Part shown: positions 8,370 through 14,882 of the stretch, in pieces
Layout: each line of letters opens with the position of its first letter
How positions within the stretch are numbered: position 1 is the stretch's first letter
From: Chloroflexota bacterium
GTDB lineage: Bacteria; Chloroflexota; Dormibacteria; CF-121
Length of the DNA: 22,207 nt
Reading direction: 5' to 3'
Assembly (NCBI GenBank): GCA_005889285.1
Contig: VBFF01000039.1
Span: 1 to 22,207, forward strand
Position numbers and translations under genes: made by a program
The notes under the pieces: generated by a model
Database searches by the model: none
Told to the model about the DNA's origin: nothing
The model's input: only the letters and a program-made list of their open reading frames with translations

Positions 8370-9608
8370 ATGAAAATCGATAGTGGCGATACCGCCTGGG
8401 TCCTAGCTTCGGCTGCGCTTGTGATGTTGATGACGCCGGCGCTCGGCTTCTTCTACGGCGGGCTCGTCCGCCGGAAGAACGTCCTCTCGACGATCATGCA
8501 CAGCTTCTTCATCCTCTGCCTCATCAGTGTGCAGTGGGTTCTCTGGGGCTACAGCCTCGCCTTCGGACCGGACAAGTTCCATATCATCGGCGGCCTCGAA
8601 TGGATCGGCCTGAACAACGTCGGCTTCACGCCGAATCCCGATTACGCGCCCACCATCCCGCATCAGGCTTTCATGGTTTTCCAGATGATGTTTGCCGTCA
8701 TCACGCCCGCCCTGATCAGCGGCGCGTTCGCTGAACGGCAGCGCTTCAAGGCCTTCGTACTCTTCTCCTTGCTCTGGGCGACATTCGTCTACGACCCCAT
8801 CGCGCACTGGGTCTGGGGCGCGGGGGGTTGGCTTCACCAGCTGGGCGCGCTCGACTTCGCCGGCGGGACCGTCGTCCACATCAGCTCCGGCGTTTCCGCC
8901 CTGGTCGCCGCCCTCGTGCTCGGCCGGCGGCTCGGCTTCGGCAAGCAGAAAGCCGAGCCGCATGACGCCACCATGACCGTGCTGGGCGCGGCCCTGCTCT
9001 GGTTCGGCTGGTTCGGCTTCAATGCGGGCAGTGCCCTGGGCGCGGGCGCGCTTGCCACGAGCGCGTTCGTCGTCACCAATACGGCGACCGCCATGGCCGC
9101 CCTCACCTGGATGACCGTCAGCTGGTGGCACAAGAAGCAGCCCAGCGTGATCGGAGCGGCCGCGGGTGCCGTCGCCGGCCTGGTTGCCATCACCCCGGCC
9201 TCAGGTTTTGTCAACGTCATGGGCGCGATCGTGATCGGGTTCGGCGCGGGCGTGGTCTGCTACCTGGCCATCCAGTTGCGCGAGCGGATCCACGTCGACG
9301 ATGCCCTCGATGTTTGGGCGGTCCACGGCATCGGCGGGACCTGGGGTGCCCTGGCGACCGGTCTCTTCGCCACCGTCGCAATCAACTCGACCGCCGCCAA
9401 CGGTCTCTTTTACGGCAACCCGAAGCAGGTCCTGATCCAGCTGGTGGCGATCGGCGCCGCCTGGGGCTGGTCCATCGCCGGCACCTTCGTCATCCTCAAG
9501 GTCGTCAACCTGTTCGTCCCCTTGCGCGTGCACGAGGACGAAGAGATCCTGGGCCTCGATCTCTCGCAGCACGGCGAACCCGCCTACGCCAGTATCAACG
9601 CCAACTAA
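8370..9608 (+). CDS. amt: Ammonium transporter
   Basis: This 412-aa Amt/Mep/Rh channel is the usual length and has about 11 hydrophobic helices. It carries the pore twin histidines H170 ([13 protein letters not shown]) and H319 ([13 protein letters not shown]), a Phe gate in QMMFA (about 108) and the FGFNAGSA segment. The N-terminus starts directly with helix 1 ([15 protein letters not shown]), so there is no signal peptide. It conducts ammonium into the cell for nitrogen assimilation. No glnK (PII) gene follows, unlike most amt loci; a 45-aa membrane peptide follows 15 bp later. The C-terminal tail ([16 protein letters not shown]) holds the conserved EE-GLD-HGE motif of regulated Amt proteins, so PII control remains plausible from elsewhere. 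Confidence 0.95.
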   Translation: MKIDSGDTAWVLASAALVMLMTPALGFFYGGLVRRKNVLSTIMHSFFILCLISVQWVLWGYSLAFGPDKFHIIGGLEWIGLNNVGFTPNPDYAPTIPHQAFMVFQMMFAVITPALISGAFAERQRFKAFVLFSLLWATFVYDPIAHWVWGAGGWLHQLGALDFAGGTVVHISSGVSALVAALVLGRRLGFGKQKAEPHDATMTVLGAALLWFGWFGFNAGSALGAGALATSAFVVTNTATAMAALTWMTVSWWHKKQPSVIGAAAGAVAGLVAITPASGFVNVMGAIVIGFGAGVVCYLAIQLRERIHVDDALDVWAVHGIGGTWGALATGLFATVAINSTAANGLFYGNPKQVLIQLVAIGAAWGWSIAGTFVILKVVNLFVPLRVHEDEEILGLDLSQHGEPAYASINAN

Positions 9609-9623
9609 GAAGGAGGAGAATTC

Positions 9624-9761
9624 ATGGACGCGACAACTGTCATCGCAGTGATCTGCAGCGTCGTGGTTTTCGCGGGCTGGCTCGTCCTGCCCCACTCGGC
9701 GACGACCGTCCAGCCGGTAGCCGTTAGCGAGGAGCGGAAACCCGTCGCGATCTCGGCTTAG
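9624..9761 (+). CDS. Small single-helix membrane peptide downstream of amt (45 aa)
   Basis: MDATTVIAVICSVVVF followed by AGWLVLPHSATTVQPV gives one transmembrane helix (about residues 5-24) with a short polar tail ending in AISA. A strong Shine-Dalgarno (AAGGAGGAG) sits about 6 nt before the ATG, and the gene lies 15 bp after amt, so the two are cotranscribed. The last 38 bp overlap the 3' end of the convergent DtxR-type gene (9724-9761). By analogy with small subunits of other transporters (KdpF, MetS) it could be an Amt accessory peptide, but I recognise no family. The strong ribosome site is the main evidence that it is real. Confidence 0.65.
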   Translation: MDATTVIAVICSVVVFAGWLVLPHSATTVQPVAVSEERKPVAISA

Positions 9762-10458
9762 GTGAGCGCACGACCGAGAGCTTCGAGGCAGTTTCGTAGC
9801 TGAGTGTCAGCTGGCGGGCCGCCCGAAGCCTCATCGTCCGGCCAATCTCGTCGACCTCTTCGATCGTAATCCGCGTTCCAGGATGCAGGCCTCGTTCGTG
9901 AAGGTATTGCAGCAACGGCGGGGCTTCGCGCTGCGCCACCTCTGAGATCCTCGTGATCGTTCCGGTGTCGCCCGCCCCCAGGGCTGACAGCCGGAGCTCG
10001 TTCGCCCGCATCGTCGAATGGCCGGGAATCGGATTGCCGTGCGGGCAGGTCTTCGGTCCGCCGAGGGTGCGGTAGAGCCTCTCCTCCACCACCTCCGACA
10101 CCGCGTGCTCCAGACGCTCCGCTTCGGCGTCGGCCGCCACCCAATCGAGCCCCAGTACGTCGGTCATCCACCGCTCCACGATCCGGTGACGCCGGACGAT
10201 GGCCGCCGCTGCGCTGTCCCCACGCGCCGTCAGCTCGATTTCCTTGTGCGCGTTCAGCCGGACCATCCCATCCCGGACCATCCGCCGCAGCGCTACCGTC
10301 ACCGTCGGCCGGCTGACCGATAGCCAGTCCGCCAGGCGCGCACTGCGCACGACCTCGCCCTCCGCCCGGATGTAATAGATCGCTTCCAAATAGTGGGCGA
10401 TCACCTCCGAGGGTTGAGGGGAACGTGTGTTAGCGTTAACTAATCGTGAGCTTGGCAC
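9724..10458 (-). CDS. DtxR/MntR-family metal-dependent transcriptional regulator
   Basis: This 244-aa protein has an N-terminal winged helix (about residues 17-80; LADWLSVSRPTVTVALRRM is the recognition helix). The metal and dimerisation domain contains HRIVERWMTDVLGLDW, EAERLEHAVSEVVEERL and TCPHGNPIPG, as in IdeR/DtxR (HR..ER, EH..S..VE..L, GNPIPG). A C-terminal FeoA/SH3-like domain runs from about 160 to 222, then a basic tail. The GTG start at 10458 is 8 nt after TATATT on the minus strand. The gene is divergent from a ZIP metal transporter with only 19 bp between start codons, so it probably controls that gene and itself in response to Fe, Mn or Zn. The metal cannot be decided from sequence. 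The 3' end overlaps the convergent 45-aa gene. Confidence 0.9.
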   Translation of the reverse strand: MPSSRLVNANTRSPQPSEVIAHYLEAIYYIRAEGEVVRSARLADWLSVSRPTVTVALRRMVRDGMVRLNAHKEIELTARGDSAAAAIVRRHRIVERWMTDVLGLDWVAADAEAERLEHAVSEVVEERLYRTLGGPKTCPHGNPIPGHSTMRANELRLSALGAGDTGTITRISEVAQREAPPLLQYLHERGLHPGTRITIEEVDEIGRTMRLRAARQLTLSYETASKLSVVRSPKPRSRRVSAPR

Positions 10459-10477
10459 CTGCTAACAATATACAAAC
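10428..10477. promoter_or_regulatory. Divergent overlapping promoters and candidate metalloregulator operator
   Basis: TATATT (minus strand, 10472-10467) ends 8 nt before the regulator GTG. AACAAT (plus strand, 10464-10469) ends 8 nt before the ZIP GTG at 10478. The two elements overlap. An inverted repeat TGTTAGC (10428-10434) / GCTAACA (10461-10467) brackets the regulator start codon. TTAGCGTTAACTAA (10430-10443), inside the first codons of the regulator, resembles the DtxR/IdeR half-site pattern TTAGGnTAnCCTAA at most defined positions. Operator function is inference. Confidence 0.5.
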
Positions 10478-11260
10478 GTGAGTCACGTCGCAGCCGCCGC
10501 GTTGGGCGCCATCGCGGGCGCCACCATCTTCATCGGCCTTCCGATCGGACGGGTTCGAGGCGTCTCGCGCGCCCTTCAGGGCTTCTTGAACGCGGTCGCC
10601 ACCGGCGTGCTCATCTTCCTGCTCTGGGACATCCTCACCCATGCCGTCAGCCCGGTCGAGACCGCGCTGGCGGCCACGCATCATGGCGGTCGCAGCTTCG
10701 CCGCGCTCGTCGCGATCTTTGCGGCGGGGCTTGCCTTCGGCCTCCTCGGCCTCGTGTATTTCAACGCTCGGCTGTTTGGTCGAACCAAGCACGCGCCGCC
10801 CGCCGCTCCCAGGACGCTGGCGATGATGATTGCGACCGGGCTCGGCCTGCACAATCTGTCAGAGGGGCTGGCGATCGGCCAGTCGGCGGCCAGCGGCGCG
10901 GTCGCGTTCGCGCTGGTGCTGGTGATCGGCTTCGCGCTCCACAACATCACCGAGGGCTTCGGCATCGCGGCACCCCTGGCGACCGACGCGCTGATGCCGT
11001 CCTGGGGCTTCCTCCTGGCCGCCGGCCTGATCGGTGGGGCGCCCACCTTCCTCGGGACGGTGATTGGCTATGTCTTCACCTCCACCTATGTCTATGTCCT
11101 CTTCCTGGCGTTGGCGGCCGGCGCTTTGATCTACGTCGTCAACGAGATGTTCCACATCGGCCGCCGGCTCAATTCTCCCGCGGCACTGGCCTGGGGACTC
11201 CTCTTCGGATTCCTGCTTGCCTTTGCGACCGATCTGTTCCTGATCTACCTCGCCGCGTAG
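10478..11260 (+). CDS. ZIP family divalent metal transporter
   Basis: This 260-aa protein has about eight hydrophobic helices. It has the two ZIP metal-site motifs: GLGLHNLSEGLAIG (H125, E129) in helix 4 and GFALHNITEGFGIAAPL (H155, E159) in helix 5, the binuclear centre of GufA/ZIP-type proteins. A His-containing loop (ATHHGG, residues 66-71) precedes helix 3. It probably imports Zn, Fe or Mn. It starts with GTG at 10478, 19 bp from the divergent DtxR-family regulator, which most likely represses it when metal is plentiful. No Shine-Dalgarno precedes the start. The ion cannot be told from these residues alone. Confidence 0.9.
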   Translation: MSHVAAAALGAIAGATIFIGLPIGRVRGVSRALQGFLNAVATGVLIFLLWDILTHAVSPVETALAATHHGGRSFAALVAIFAAGLAFGLLGLVYFNARLFGRTKHAPPAAPRTLAMMIATGLGLHNLSEGLAIGQSAASGAVAFALVLVIGFALHNITEGFGIAAPLATDALMPSWGFLLAAGLIGGAPTFLGTVIGYVFTSTYVYVLFLALAAGALIYVVNEMFHIGRRLNSPAALAWGLLFGFLLAFATDLFLIYLAA

Positions 11261-11261
11261 A

Positions 11262-11267
11262 TAAACT
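11262..11267 (+). promoter_or_regulatory. Putative -10 element (TAAACT) of the amidohydrolase gene
   Basis: TAAACT begins 2 bp after the ZIP stop and ends 9 nt before the GTG at 11277; no Shine-Dalgarno is present. The amidohydrolase may therefore have its own leaderless transcript as well as readthrough from the ZIP gene. Confidence 0.4.
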
Positions 11268-11276
11268 AGTCGGGCC

Positions 11277-12509
11277 GTGAGCGCCGTCTTCGAGCACGCC
11301 ACCGTCATCGACTGCACCGGCCGCGACCCTCAGCGTGACGCGCGCGTGGTCGTCGAGGATGGACGGATCCGTCGAATCGGCGCGAACAGCGGACCGCCGG
11401 GACCGAAGGACGCGCGGGTGATCGACTGCCAGGGCCGAACCCTGATGCCCGGCCTCCTCGATGCGCACGTTCACCTGGCGCTGATCGACCTCGACGCCGC
11501 CACCGAGGCCGCCCTTCCGCCCGCCGTCCTCGCGCTGAGGATCAAGGAGGTCATCGAAGCCACCCTGGACGCCGGCTTCACCACCGTTCGCGATGCCGGC
11601 GGACTCGACTGGGGATTCAAGGAGGCGGTCCGCCTCGGATTGATCCGCGGACCGCGGATCTTCATCAGCGGCGCCTTCATCTCCCAGACCGGCGGACACG
11701 GTGACCACCGCGCGCGGACGTCGCGCGCGACCTTTCCGGCCGTTCCCGGCCTGACCTCGGAGACGATCCTCGCGGACGGCGCCGACAGCGTTCGTCGGGC
11801 CGCTCGCGAAGTTCTGCGCCGCGGCGCGGACCAGGTCAAGCTGATGGCGAGCGGCGGTGCGGCGTCACCGACCGATGAGCTGGACCATGTCCAGTTCTCT
11901 GTCCCCGAGTTGGCGGCCGCCGTCGACGTGGCGCAGGCGGTCGGTACCTACGTACTGGCGCATGCCTACGGGCCGGGGGCGATCCAGAACTGCCTGAAGG
12001 CTGGCGTCCGGTCGATCGAACACGGCAATTTCCTCGACGAGGCCACTGCCGATCAGATGTTGGCCGCCGGCGACGTCTTCCTTGTTCCGACCGTGATCAC
12101 CTACGAGCTGCTCGCCGCTCGCGAGGCCGGCGATGGCTGGACGCCGGACATGGTCCGCAAGATTCGCCAGGGACTGACCGGCGCCTACGACTCACTGGGA
12201 CTCGCGTATGAAAAAGGGCTGCGGATTGGATCCGGATCGGATGTGCTGGCCGACATGCAGGGCGAGAAAGGCAAGGAGATCGCCTGCCAGGCGCGTGTCA
12301 TGGGCGCCATGAACGCGATCATCGCGGCCACCCGGACGAACGCCGCGCTGATGCGCATCGATAAGGAGGTCGGCACCATCGAAGAGGGCAAGCGCGCCGA
12401 CCTCATCGTCCTCGACGACGACCCACTCGGAGACCCGAGCATCTTCGCCGAGCCAAAACACGTTCGGACGGTGATGCGCGGCGGAGACGTCGTCAAAAAC
12501 CTGGACTAG
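11277..12509 (+). CDS. Amidohydrolase, imidazolonepropionase/Xaa-Pro-dipeptidase-like
   Basis: This 410-aa metal-dependent hydrolase belongs to the amidohydrolase superfamily (TIM barrel flanked by a beta-sandwich). Expected ligands are all present: HxH at H64/H66 (LLDAHVHL), the carbamylatable Lys188 (DQVKLMASGG), H229 (VLAHAYG), H249 (SIEHGN) and D322 (IGSGSDV). The C-terminal EEGKRADLIVLDDDPL is the usual return to the sandwich domain. This subgroup contains enzymes cleaving acyl-Arg/Lys or Xaa-Pro dipeptides and related amides; the substrate cannot be assigned. The GTG start is 16 bp after the ZIP stop. The TAG stop overlaps the stop of the convergent DksA-like gene as CTAG (12506-12509). 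Confidence 0.9.
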   Translation: MSAVFEHATVIDCTGRDPQRDARVVVEDGRIRRIGANSGPPGPKDARVIDCQGRTLMPGLLDAHVHLALIDLDAATEAALPPAVLALRIKEVIEATLDAGFTTVRDAGGLDWGFKEAVRLGLIRGPRIFISGAFISQTGGHGDHRARTSRATFPAVPGLTSETILADGADSVRRAAREVLRRGADQVKLMASGGAASPTDELDHVQFSVPELAAAVDVAQAVGTYVLAHAYGPGAIQNCLKAGVRSIEHGNFLDEATADQMLAAGDVFLVPTVITYELLAAREAGDGWTPDMVRKIRQGLTGAYDSLGLAYEKGLRIGSGSDVLADMQGEKGKEIACQARVMGAMNAIIAATRTNAALMRIDKEVGTIEEGKRADLIVLDDDPLGDPSIFAEPKHVRTVMRGGDVVKNLD

Positions 12510-12871
12510 CGCCGGCTGAGTGCCTGCTCGATGCGGGCCTGGTCGAGGACGCAGTAGCGGGCCCAGGGAACGGCCTCCAACCGGGCCTCGTCGATCGGCT
12601 TGCCGCATTCCTCACAAATGCCGTAGCTGCCGTGATCGAGCCGGCGCAATGCACCATCGATCTCATTCAGCTCGCCTTCGACGATGCTCAGCGTCGTGAG
12701 CTCCAGCTCCCGCTCGAAGGTCTCGCTGCCGAGCTCCGCCGGGTGCTGATCGGCCGTCGACAGCTCGCCCGATTCGACCGGGTCGGCTTCTTCCTGGCGG
12801 AGGCGTGCGGCGAGCGCGAGCTGCCTGGTGCGCTCCTCCTGCAAACGCTGCTTCATGCGGGCGAGGTCCAT
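12506..12871 (-). CDS. TraR/DksA-family zinc-finger protein (YteA-like)
   Basis: About 121 aa. An N-terminal helical region with ADQHPAELGSETFERELE is the signature of Gram-positive YteA/DksA-like proteins, followed by a C-terminal zinc finger GICEECGKPIDEARLEAVPW and ARYCVLDQ. The fourth zinc ligand is changed: the usual CxxC at the end reads C-V-L-D, so the site has three Cys and one Asp. DksA-type proteins bind RNA polymerase through the secondary channel; whether this one does is unknown. An upstream in-frame ATG at 12883 would add MIKG. I prefer 12871 because TATGAT (minus strand, 12884-12879) ends 7 nt before it, whereas nothing promoter-like suits 12883. It is divergent from a 49-aa gene. 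Confidence 0.85.
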   Translation of the reverse strand: MDLARMKQRLQEERTRQLALAARLRQEEADPVESGELSTADQHPAELGSETFERELELTTLSIVEGELNEIDGALRRLDHGSYGICEECGKPIDEARLEAVPWARYCVLDQARIEQALSRR

Positions 12872-12878
12872 TCCTTTG

Positions 12879-12888
12879 ATCATAGGAT
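12879..12888. promoter_or_regulatory. Overlapping divergent -10 elements (dksA-like / 49-aa gene)
   Basis: TATGAT on the minus strand (12884-12879) lies 7 nt before the DksA-like ATG at 12871. TAGGAT on the plus strand (12883-12888) lies 6 nt before the ATG at 12895. The hexamers share 2 bp, so the two polymerases could not bind at once and both transcripts would be leaderless. Confidence 0.5.
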
Positions 12889-12894
12889 TGGGTG

Positions 12895-13044
12895 ATGAGC
12901 GAGCGCGGCGGCTCTGCTGATGCCTTCATGGCCAATCTCCGCCAACCCATGCCGCTCGGGCGCAAACTGCAGCTGCTGATTCGAAATCGCCTGCGCTTCC
13001 CGCCGAGGCCCTGTTGTGGCCATCCCGGCGAGCCTGGCTGCTGA
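12895..13044 (+). CDS. Small Cys-rich protein ending CCGHPGEPGC (49 aa)
   Basis: The frame runs from ATG 12895 to TGA 13042-13044. The N-terminal half is polar (MSERGGSADAFMANLRQPM). A basic amphipathic stretch (residues 23-38, Arg/Lys/Leu-rich) follows, then PRPCCGHPGEPGC at the very C-terminus. The three Cys and one His in a compact Gly/Pro knot could bind a metal. I recall similar short C-C-G-[NH]-x-G-x-P-G-C tails in uncharacterised small proteins of soil actinobacteria and Chloroflexota, without a known function. Support comes from the TAGGAT 6 nt upstream, the same spacing as at 7667, and from its position divergent to the DksA-like gene. The basic helix could bind nucleic acid or membrane. 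Confidence 0.6.
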   Translation: MSERGGSADAFMANLRQPMPLGRKLQLLIRNRLRFPPRPCCGHPGEPGC

Positions 13045-13085
13045 GAGCCGGCGCCAGGCCCGGGTCCGGGCCACGACCACCCCGG

Positions 13086-13114
13086 TTGACACCAACTCCA
13101 CCCTGCGGTAATAT
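13086..13114 (+). promoter_or_regulatory. Strong sigma70-type promoter of the Lmo0937-like gene
   Basis: TTGACA (13086-13091) is a perfect -35, followed by 17 bp and TAATAT (13109-13114) as -10. Transcription would start near 13121, inside the large inverted repeat, giving a leader of about 40 nt. It is the clearest full promoter in the window. Confidence 0.8.
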
Positions 13115-13145
13115 GATATCGGTGCTATCAAATAGCACGATATCA
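13114..13145 (+). promoter_or_regulatory. Long inverted repeat overlapping promoter (candidate operator)
   Basis: TGATATC-G-GTGCTAT (13114-13128), spacer CAA, then ATAGCAC-GATATCA (13132-13145). The arms pair over 14 bp with one unpaired G. Each outer arm contains GATATC, itself a palindrome, 24 bp apart. The repeat covers the end of the -10 and the expected start site, a classical repressor position. The regulator is unknown; a PadR- or TetR-like dimer is possible. As RNA most of it would lie in the leader and could also fold. Confidence 0.7.
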
Positions 13146-13162
13146 TTTCGGGGAGGTTCGTC

Positions 13163-13318
13163 ATGGTGAGTTTGATCTGGACCGTGGTCGTCGTCCTCTT
13201 CGTGTTGTGGCTGCTGGGGTTCTCGCTCCATGTCGCCGGAGGCCTCATCCACCTGCTGCTGATCCTGGCGATCATCGGCATCATTTACAACTTGCTGGTC
13301 GGCCGGCGAGCCGTCTAA
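13163..13318 (+). CDS. Lmo0937-family small membrane protein (51 aa)
   Basis: The sequence MVSLIWTVVVVLFVLWLLGF continues SLHVAGGLIHLLLILAI and ends YNLLVGRRAV. Two hydrophobic helices are joined by a Gly/His turn, matching the Lmo0937/DUF5670 family of about 50-aa envelope-associated peptides (W-T-x-V/I...LWLLG...G..IH.LL.IAII). GGGGAGG about 7 nt before the ATG is a good Shine-Dalgarno, unlike many genes nearby. It stands alone between a strong regulated promoter and a strong terminator, so it is a monocistronic, switchable unit. Homologues are often stress-induced; the role is unknown. Confidence 0.88.
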   Translation: MVSLIWTVVVVLFVLWLLGFSLHVAGGLIHLLLILAIIGIIYNLLVGRRAV

Positions 13319-13335
13319 CCGCTCGAGATTTCGGC

Positions 13336-13364
13336 GAGGGCGCGCCAGGCGCGCTCTCTTTTTT
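13336..13364 (+). terminator. Rho-independent terminator after the Lmo0937-like gene
   Basis: GAGGGCGCGC (13336-13345), loop CAG, GCGCGCTCTC (13349-13358) gives a 10-bp stem with one G-U pair, followed by TTTTTT (13359-13364). It starts 17 bp after the stop codon. Confidence 0.93.
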
Positions 13365-13381
13365 GCCGGGGCTCGAAGTGC

Positions 13382-13387
13382 GATAAT
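13382..13387 (+). promoter_or_regulatory. Putative -10 element (GATAAT) of the pspC operon
   Basis: GATAAT (five of six matches to TATAAT) ends 9 nt before the ATG at 13397. It follows the terminator directly, so the next genes need their own promoter. No Shine-Dalgarno lies between; a leaderless or nearly leaderless mRNA is likely. Confidence 0.5.
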
Positions 13388-13396
13388 GGCCGCGCC

Positions 13397-13951
13397 ATGG
13401 GCGAGACGACCGGGGGCGCCTTGCGGCGTGGGTCGGATCGCATCGTCGGGGGTGTCTCTTCGGGCCTCGCCGCCTACTTCGGTGTCGACGCGCTGCTGGT
13501 GCGCATCGCCTTTGTCGTCCTCGCCCTTCTGCCGCCCGGTGTCGGGATCGGCGTCATCCTCTACCTGGTGCTCTGGTTTCTGATGGAGCCGCCCGAGGGC
13601 GCGCCGTCGTCGGCCACGCGAAACGTCGGTGCACGGATACGTGCCATGGGTGACGAGCTCAGAGAGGACTTTCGCACCGGCTTTCGCACGCGCGAAAGCG
13701 CCGCGGCAACGCCGACGCCGGCCGATTCGCCTTCCCCACCGGGTGCACCAATCCCACCCGCACGCGGTGGCTGGTGGGGACCGGCCCTCCGCGACCGGCC
13801 GAGAGGGCTGTGGGCCGGCATCATCCTGATCGCGCTCGGTGCCTACTTGCTGATCGACAACCTCGGCCTGCTGCGGAACATTCGCTGGGACATCGTCGGT
13901 CCCGTTGTGTTGATCGCGGCAGGGCTATTGGTGCTGGCTCGCCGCCGCTAG
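13397..13951 (+). CDS. PspC-domain membrane protein
   Basis: This 184-aa protein has a PspC domain at about residues 9-62: LRRGSDRIVGGVSSGLAAYF, then GVDALLVRIAFVVLALLPPG and a second helix VILYLVLWFLMEPPEG. A Pro/Ala/Thr-rich linker (about 95-125) follows, then two hydrophobic segments with WAGIILIALGAYLLIDNLGLL, which resemble the LiaF/DUF5668 N-terminal helices. PspC proteins sense or mitigate envelope stress. Six bp separate it from the next gene, a DUF5668 protein, the usual arrangement of the PspC/LiaF envelope-stress module. A start at 13386 would give a different frame and lacks support. Confidence 0.88.
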   Translation: MGETTGGALRRGSDRIVGGVSSGLAAYFGVDALLVRIAFVVLALLPPGVGIGVILYLVLWFLMEPPEGAPSSATRNVGARIRAMGDELREDFRTGFRTRESAAATPTPADSPSPPGAPIPPARGGWWGPALRDRPRGLWAGIILIALGAYLLIDNLGLLRNIRWDIVGPVVLIAAGLLVLARRR

Positions 13952-13957
13952 AAACCC

Positions 13958-14872
13958 ATGTATCGGATTCGGGGCCTGCTGATCCCGCTGCTGCTGATCG
14001 CGATCGGCGCCATCGTTCTGCTGGCAAACGTGGGCGTTCTCTCGTCCGACGTACTCTTGCGGCTCGGCGACTTGTGGCCGTTGCTCCTCGTCATCCTTGG
14101 ACTTCAACTGATTCTCAATCACACCTTGCCGCGCCAGCAAGCCGCCTTGCTCGGGCTGGGTGCGACGGTCGTGATCGTGATCGCGGCTGTAGCGTATGCC
14201 ACCCTGGCACCTGCCACCAACTTCGGCACCCGGCAAGCCAACGTTTCCGACCGTATCGGAGGTCTGACCGCGGCAACCCTGGATCTTGGCTACAGCGGGG
14301 CCACGGTGAATATCCAGGGAGCCACCAACCTGGGCGACTCCCTCTACCAGGCCCACGTCGAGTACCCGGGCAGCGACGATCCGCCGACCATCAGCCTCGA
14401 CCACGAGAGCGGCACGCTGGCGATCGACGAGCCATCGGGCTTCTCCCCGCTTCGGTTGTTCGGTGCGGGGCGACGGCATGTCGTGATCACGCTTACCGAT
14501 CGCATCCCCTGGACCATCAAGCTCAGCGGCGGCGTGGCCAATGCCCACCTCGACCTTCGCCGGTTGCAGCTCGCCAAGGTGGAGATTTCGGGCGGCGCAA
14601 GCCGGCTGGACGCGCAGTTGCCCGGCGCGAAGGGCACCGTCCTGATCGACATCTCGGGGGGCCTGAGCAATGTGACGTTACGGGCGCCGACCGGGGCGCA
14701 ATGGCACGTCGCGGTGAGTGGCGGCGTCAGCGGGCTGCGCATCAACGGCTCTTCCTACGCCGCCATCGGCGGGGATTTCCAGCAGCAGAGCCCCGGTTAC
14801 GCGTCGGCGACAGACCGATTCGACATCGAGATCAGCGGCGGCGCCTCGCACGTCGACTTCCGGACCGGCTGA
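13958..14872 (+). CDS. DUF5668/LiaF-like membrane protein with beta-repeat domain
   Basis: This 304-aa protein starts with three or four hydrophobic helices (about residues 5-80; LWPLLLVILGLQLILN is typical of DUF5668/LiaF). An extracytoplasmic domain from about 90 follows, built of short beta repeats centred on Ser-Gly-Gly: KLSGGVANAHLDL, EISGGASRLDAQL, DISGGLSNVTLRA, AVSGGVSGLRING and EISGGASHVDF. The repeats suggest a small right-handed beta-solenoid as in LiaF/DUF4097-type domains. It lies 6 bp after the pspC-like gene and probably works with it in envelope-stress sensing. No Shine-Dalgarno is obvious, so translation is likely coupled. The ligand is unknown. Confidence 0.85.
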   Translation: MYRIRGLLIPLLLIAIGAIVLLANVGVLSSDVLLRLGDLWPLLLVILGLQLILNHTLPRQQAALLGLGATVVIVIAAVAYATLAPATNFGTRQANVSDRIGGLTAATLDLGYSGATVNIQGATNLGDSLYQAHVEYPGSDDPPTISLDHESGTLAIDEPSGFSPLRLFGAGRRHVVITLTDRIPWTIKLSGGVANAHLDLRRLQLAKVEISGGASRLDAQLPGAKGTVLIDISGGLSNVTLRAPTGAQWHVAVSGGVSGLRINGSSYAAIGGDFQQQSPGYASATDRFDIEISGGASHVDFRTG

Positions 14873-14882
14873 GACCAAGCCG

